From positions 5,657 to 12,949 of the forward strand of contig CARZYU010000014.1 in the NCBI GenBank assembly GCA_949113215.1: a stretch of DNA of 7,293 nt, given 5' to 3'. Under the pieces are notes generated by a model that saw nothing but the letters and a program-made list of their open reading frames with translations, did no database searches and was not told the origin of the DNA. This DNA is from an uncultured Bacilli bacterium (GTDB lineage Bacteria > Bacillota_I > Bacilli_A > RF39 > UBA660). A program made the translations under genes and the position numbers. This document shows positions 6,369-7,293 of the stretch, one piece after another (position 1 is the first letter of the stretch; the number at the start of each line of letters is the position of its first letter).

Positions 6369-6400
6369 AAAAATACAACTCAAATTCCTTGAATTGTATT
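6369..6400 (-). terminator. Intrinsic terminator of the NUDIX gene
   Basis: On the minus strand AATACAATTCAA (6400-6389) pairs along 12 bp, with one G-U pair, with TTGAGTTGTATT (6383-6372) around the loop GGAAT. The T-run reaches 6369. It begins 17 bases after the NUDIX stop codon and separates that gene from the obgE promoter. Confidence 0.85.
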
Positions 6401-6417
6401 CTATTTTCTTTTTTCGG

Positions 6418-6930
6418 CTATTTTTTGATTAGTTTTGTACCTTCGATCAATTCCTGAAAGCCAAAATTAGAATCAAACTTTCCTTTCTGGTATAACTCAA
6501 GTATTTCCTCTTTGGAAACCCACATGGCATCGTTTACCTCTTCTTCTTGTATCTTTACCTCTTCTAAGGACACATTACTTTCGAACAACCAAACATCTAA
6601 GATATCAGGACAATCCGGATAATAACGTAAGGTACTTCCTAAAAAGGTTCCTGTTTTAGGATCCACATCAATTCCCAGCTCTTCTTTCACTTCACGAAGT
6701 GCTGCTTCCATCGAAGATTCCCCTAAGAGAGCAGATCCTCCTGTTGTTTCCCATAAAAGAGGATTGGTTTTATTTGCTGCTCTTTGCGTAATTAAAAATT
6801 CATCCTTATCGTTTTTGATCCAAGCATTCACCACAAGATGGTATTCATCGTCGTTCAGTTTATCCCCTCTTTTAATAACTTTCGAAAGTTTCGTTCGATT
6901 TTTATCATAAAGATCCCAATATTCTACCAT
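6418..6930 (-). CDS. NUDIX hydrolase
   Basis: A 170-residue single-domain NUDIX enzyme, which would hydrolyse a nucleoside diphosphate linked to another group. The NUDIX box fits GX5EX7REUXEEXGU exactly: G65, E71, R79, E80, E83, E84, G86, I87, with the metal-binding glutamates intact. The N-terminus (MVEYWDLYDKNR, then a GEYHLVV-like strand at 28-34) resembles the branch of the family that looks like isopentenyl-diphosphate isomerase. The isomerase cysteine is absent, because the only Cys is at 107, so that activity is unlikely. The start is firm: AAGGAG lies 7 bases before ATG 6930. It sits between rpmA and obgE, with a terminator on each side. I see no strong promoter in the 24 bases after the rpmA terminator, so it may depend on read-through. 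The substrate is unknown. Confidence 0.93.
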   Translation of the reverse strand: MVEYWDLYDKNRTKLSKVIKRGDKLNDDEYHLVVNAWIKNDKDEFLITQRAANKTNPLLWETTGGSALLGESSMEAALREVKEELGIDVDPKTGTFLGSTLRYYPDCPDILDVWLFESNVSLEEVKIQEEEVNDAMWVSKEEILELYQKGKFDSNFGFQELIEGTKLIKK

Positions 6931-6954
6931 TTCTTTTCTCCTTTCTTATCACAC

Positions 6955-6983
6955 AAAAAATACAACCCAAATCTCGGGTTGTA
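6955..6983 (-). terminator. Intrinsic terminator of the rpmA operon
   Basis: On the minus strand TACAACCC (6983-6976) pairs perfectly with GGGTTGTA (6968-6961) around a 7-base loop, followed by six T (6960-6955). It begins 5 bases after the rpmA stop codon. It ends 24 bases before the NUDIX start. Confidence 0.9.
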
Positions 6984-6988
6984 CTTGT

Positions 6989-7279
6989 TTATTCTGCTAC
7001 TGGATAGACAGAAGCTTGCTTCTTATCTCTTCCAAGACGTTCAAATTTTACAATTCCATCTACTGTGGTATAAAGAGTATCATCGTTTCCACGACGTACG
7101 TTAGTTCCTGGGAAAATTTTCGTACCTCTTTGACGATAGATGATACTTCCAGCTTGAACGAATTCTCCATCGCTCGCTTTCGCACCTAATCTACGTCCAG
7201 CAGAATCACGTCCGTTGGAAGTCGATCCTTGTCCTTTATGGTGAGCGAATAATTGAATATTTAATGTAAGTAATTTCAC
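6989..7279 (-). CDS. rpmA: Ribosomal protein L27 (bL27) with cleavable N-terminal extension
   Basis: A 96-residue protein of the large ribosomal subunit whose N-terminus reaches the peptidyl-transferase centre. Family signatures are clear: [42 protein letters not shown] and the C-terminal VYPVAE. Ahead of the usual start lies a short extension ending LNIQLFA (residues 6-12). It matches the Bacillota form, which the protease Prp cleaves after the Phe-Ala, here before H13. The gene for Prp usually lies between rplU and rpmA, so I expect it just beyond the right edge. I chose GTG 7279 because AGGAGG (7293-7288) is 8 bases away; TTG 7282 would add one residue at 5-base spacing. A terminator directly follows. 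Identification is certain. Confidence 0.97.
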   Translation of the reverse strand: MKLLTLNIQLFAHHKGQGSTSNGRDSAGRRLGAKASDGEFVQAGSIIYRQRGTKIFPGTNVRRGNDDTLYTTVDGIVKFERLGRDKKQASVYPVAE

Positions 7280-7287
7280 CAAAATCT

Positions 7288-7293
7288 CCTCCT
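7288..7293 (-). promoter_or_regulatory. Ribosome binding site of rpmA at the window edge
   Basis: A full AGGAGG on the minus strand, 8 bases before GTG 7279 and 5 bases before TTG 7282. The spacing favours GTG. No sequence remains upstream to judge a promoter; rpmA normally shares the rplU transcript. Confidence 0.75.

Noticed and set aside
6418..6930. Isopentenyl-diphosphate isomerase
   Set aside because: The N-terminus resembles that branch, but the conserved active-site cysteine is missing and the NUDIX box is a full hydrolase type.
6945..6953. Promoter for the NUDIX gene with TGTGATAAG as extended -10
   Set aside because: Only four of six -10 bases match and no -35 box lies at a suitable distance.

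Overview
The window is AT-rich and tightly packed, and every gene I can support lies on the minus strand, so transcription runs right to left. The organism looks like a low-GC Gram-positive bacterium (Bacillota or close to Mycoplasmatota). The reasons are a ribosomal protein L27 with the N-terminal extension typical of that group, strong AGGAGG-type ribosome binding sites, the rpmA-then-obgE gene order, and terminators with U-tracts. Tryptophan is encoded by TGG and no in-frame TGA interrupts the genes, so the standard bacterial code fits. I cannot name a species.

In transcription order: rpmA (L27, right edge) ends at a clear intrinsic terminator. A NUDIX hydrolase gene follows and has its own terminator. 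Next comes a well-formed promoter (TTGAGA, 17 bp, TATAAT) driving obgE, the ribosome-assembly GTPase, with two perfect 10-bp direct repeats around its start point. An AMP-forming acyl-CoA synthetase-like gene follows obgE after only 16 bp, so the two look cotranscribed. A hairpin terminator overlaps the end of the ligase gene, and a promoter for the next operon is embedded in its U-tract.

That operon encodes a membrane hybrid histidine kinase (about seven membrane segments, DHp, ATPase and receiver domains) and a second protein that fuses an HPt domain to a receiver domain. Together they supply all four phosphate-carrying sites of a His-Asp-His-Asp phosphorelay, but neither has a DNA-binding or enzymatic output domain. 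After a short terminator that again overlaps a promoter (TTGACT, 17 bp, TAAAAT), a charged protein of unknown function runs off the left edge.

I see no tRNA, rRNA, CRISPR array, insertion sequence or prophage gene. The gene content is mostly housekeeping. The parts most worth a second look are the self-contained phosphorelay with no visible output, the terminator/promoter overlaps, the repeats at the obgE promoter, and the pairing of obgE with an uncharacterised adenylate-forming ligase.
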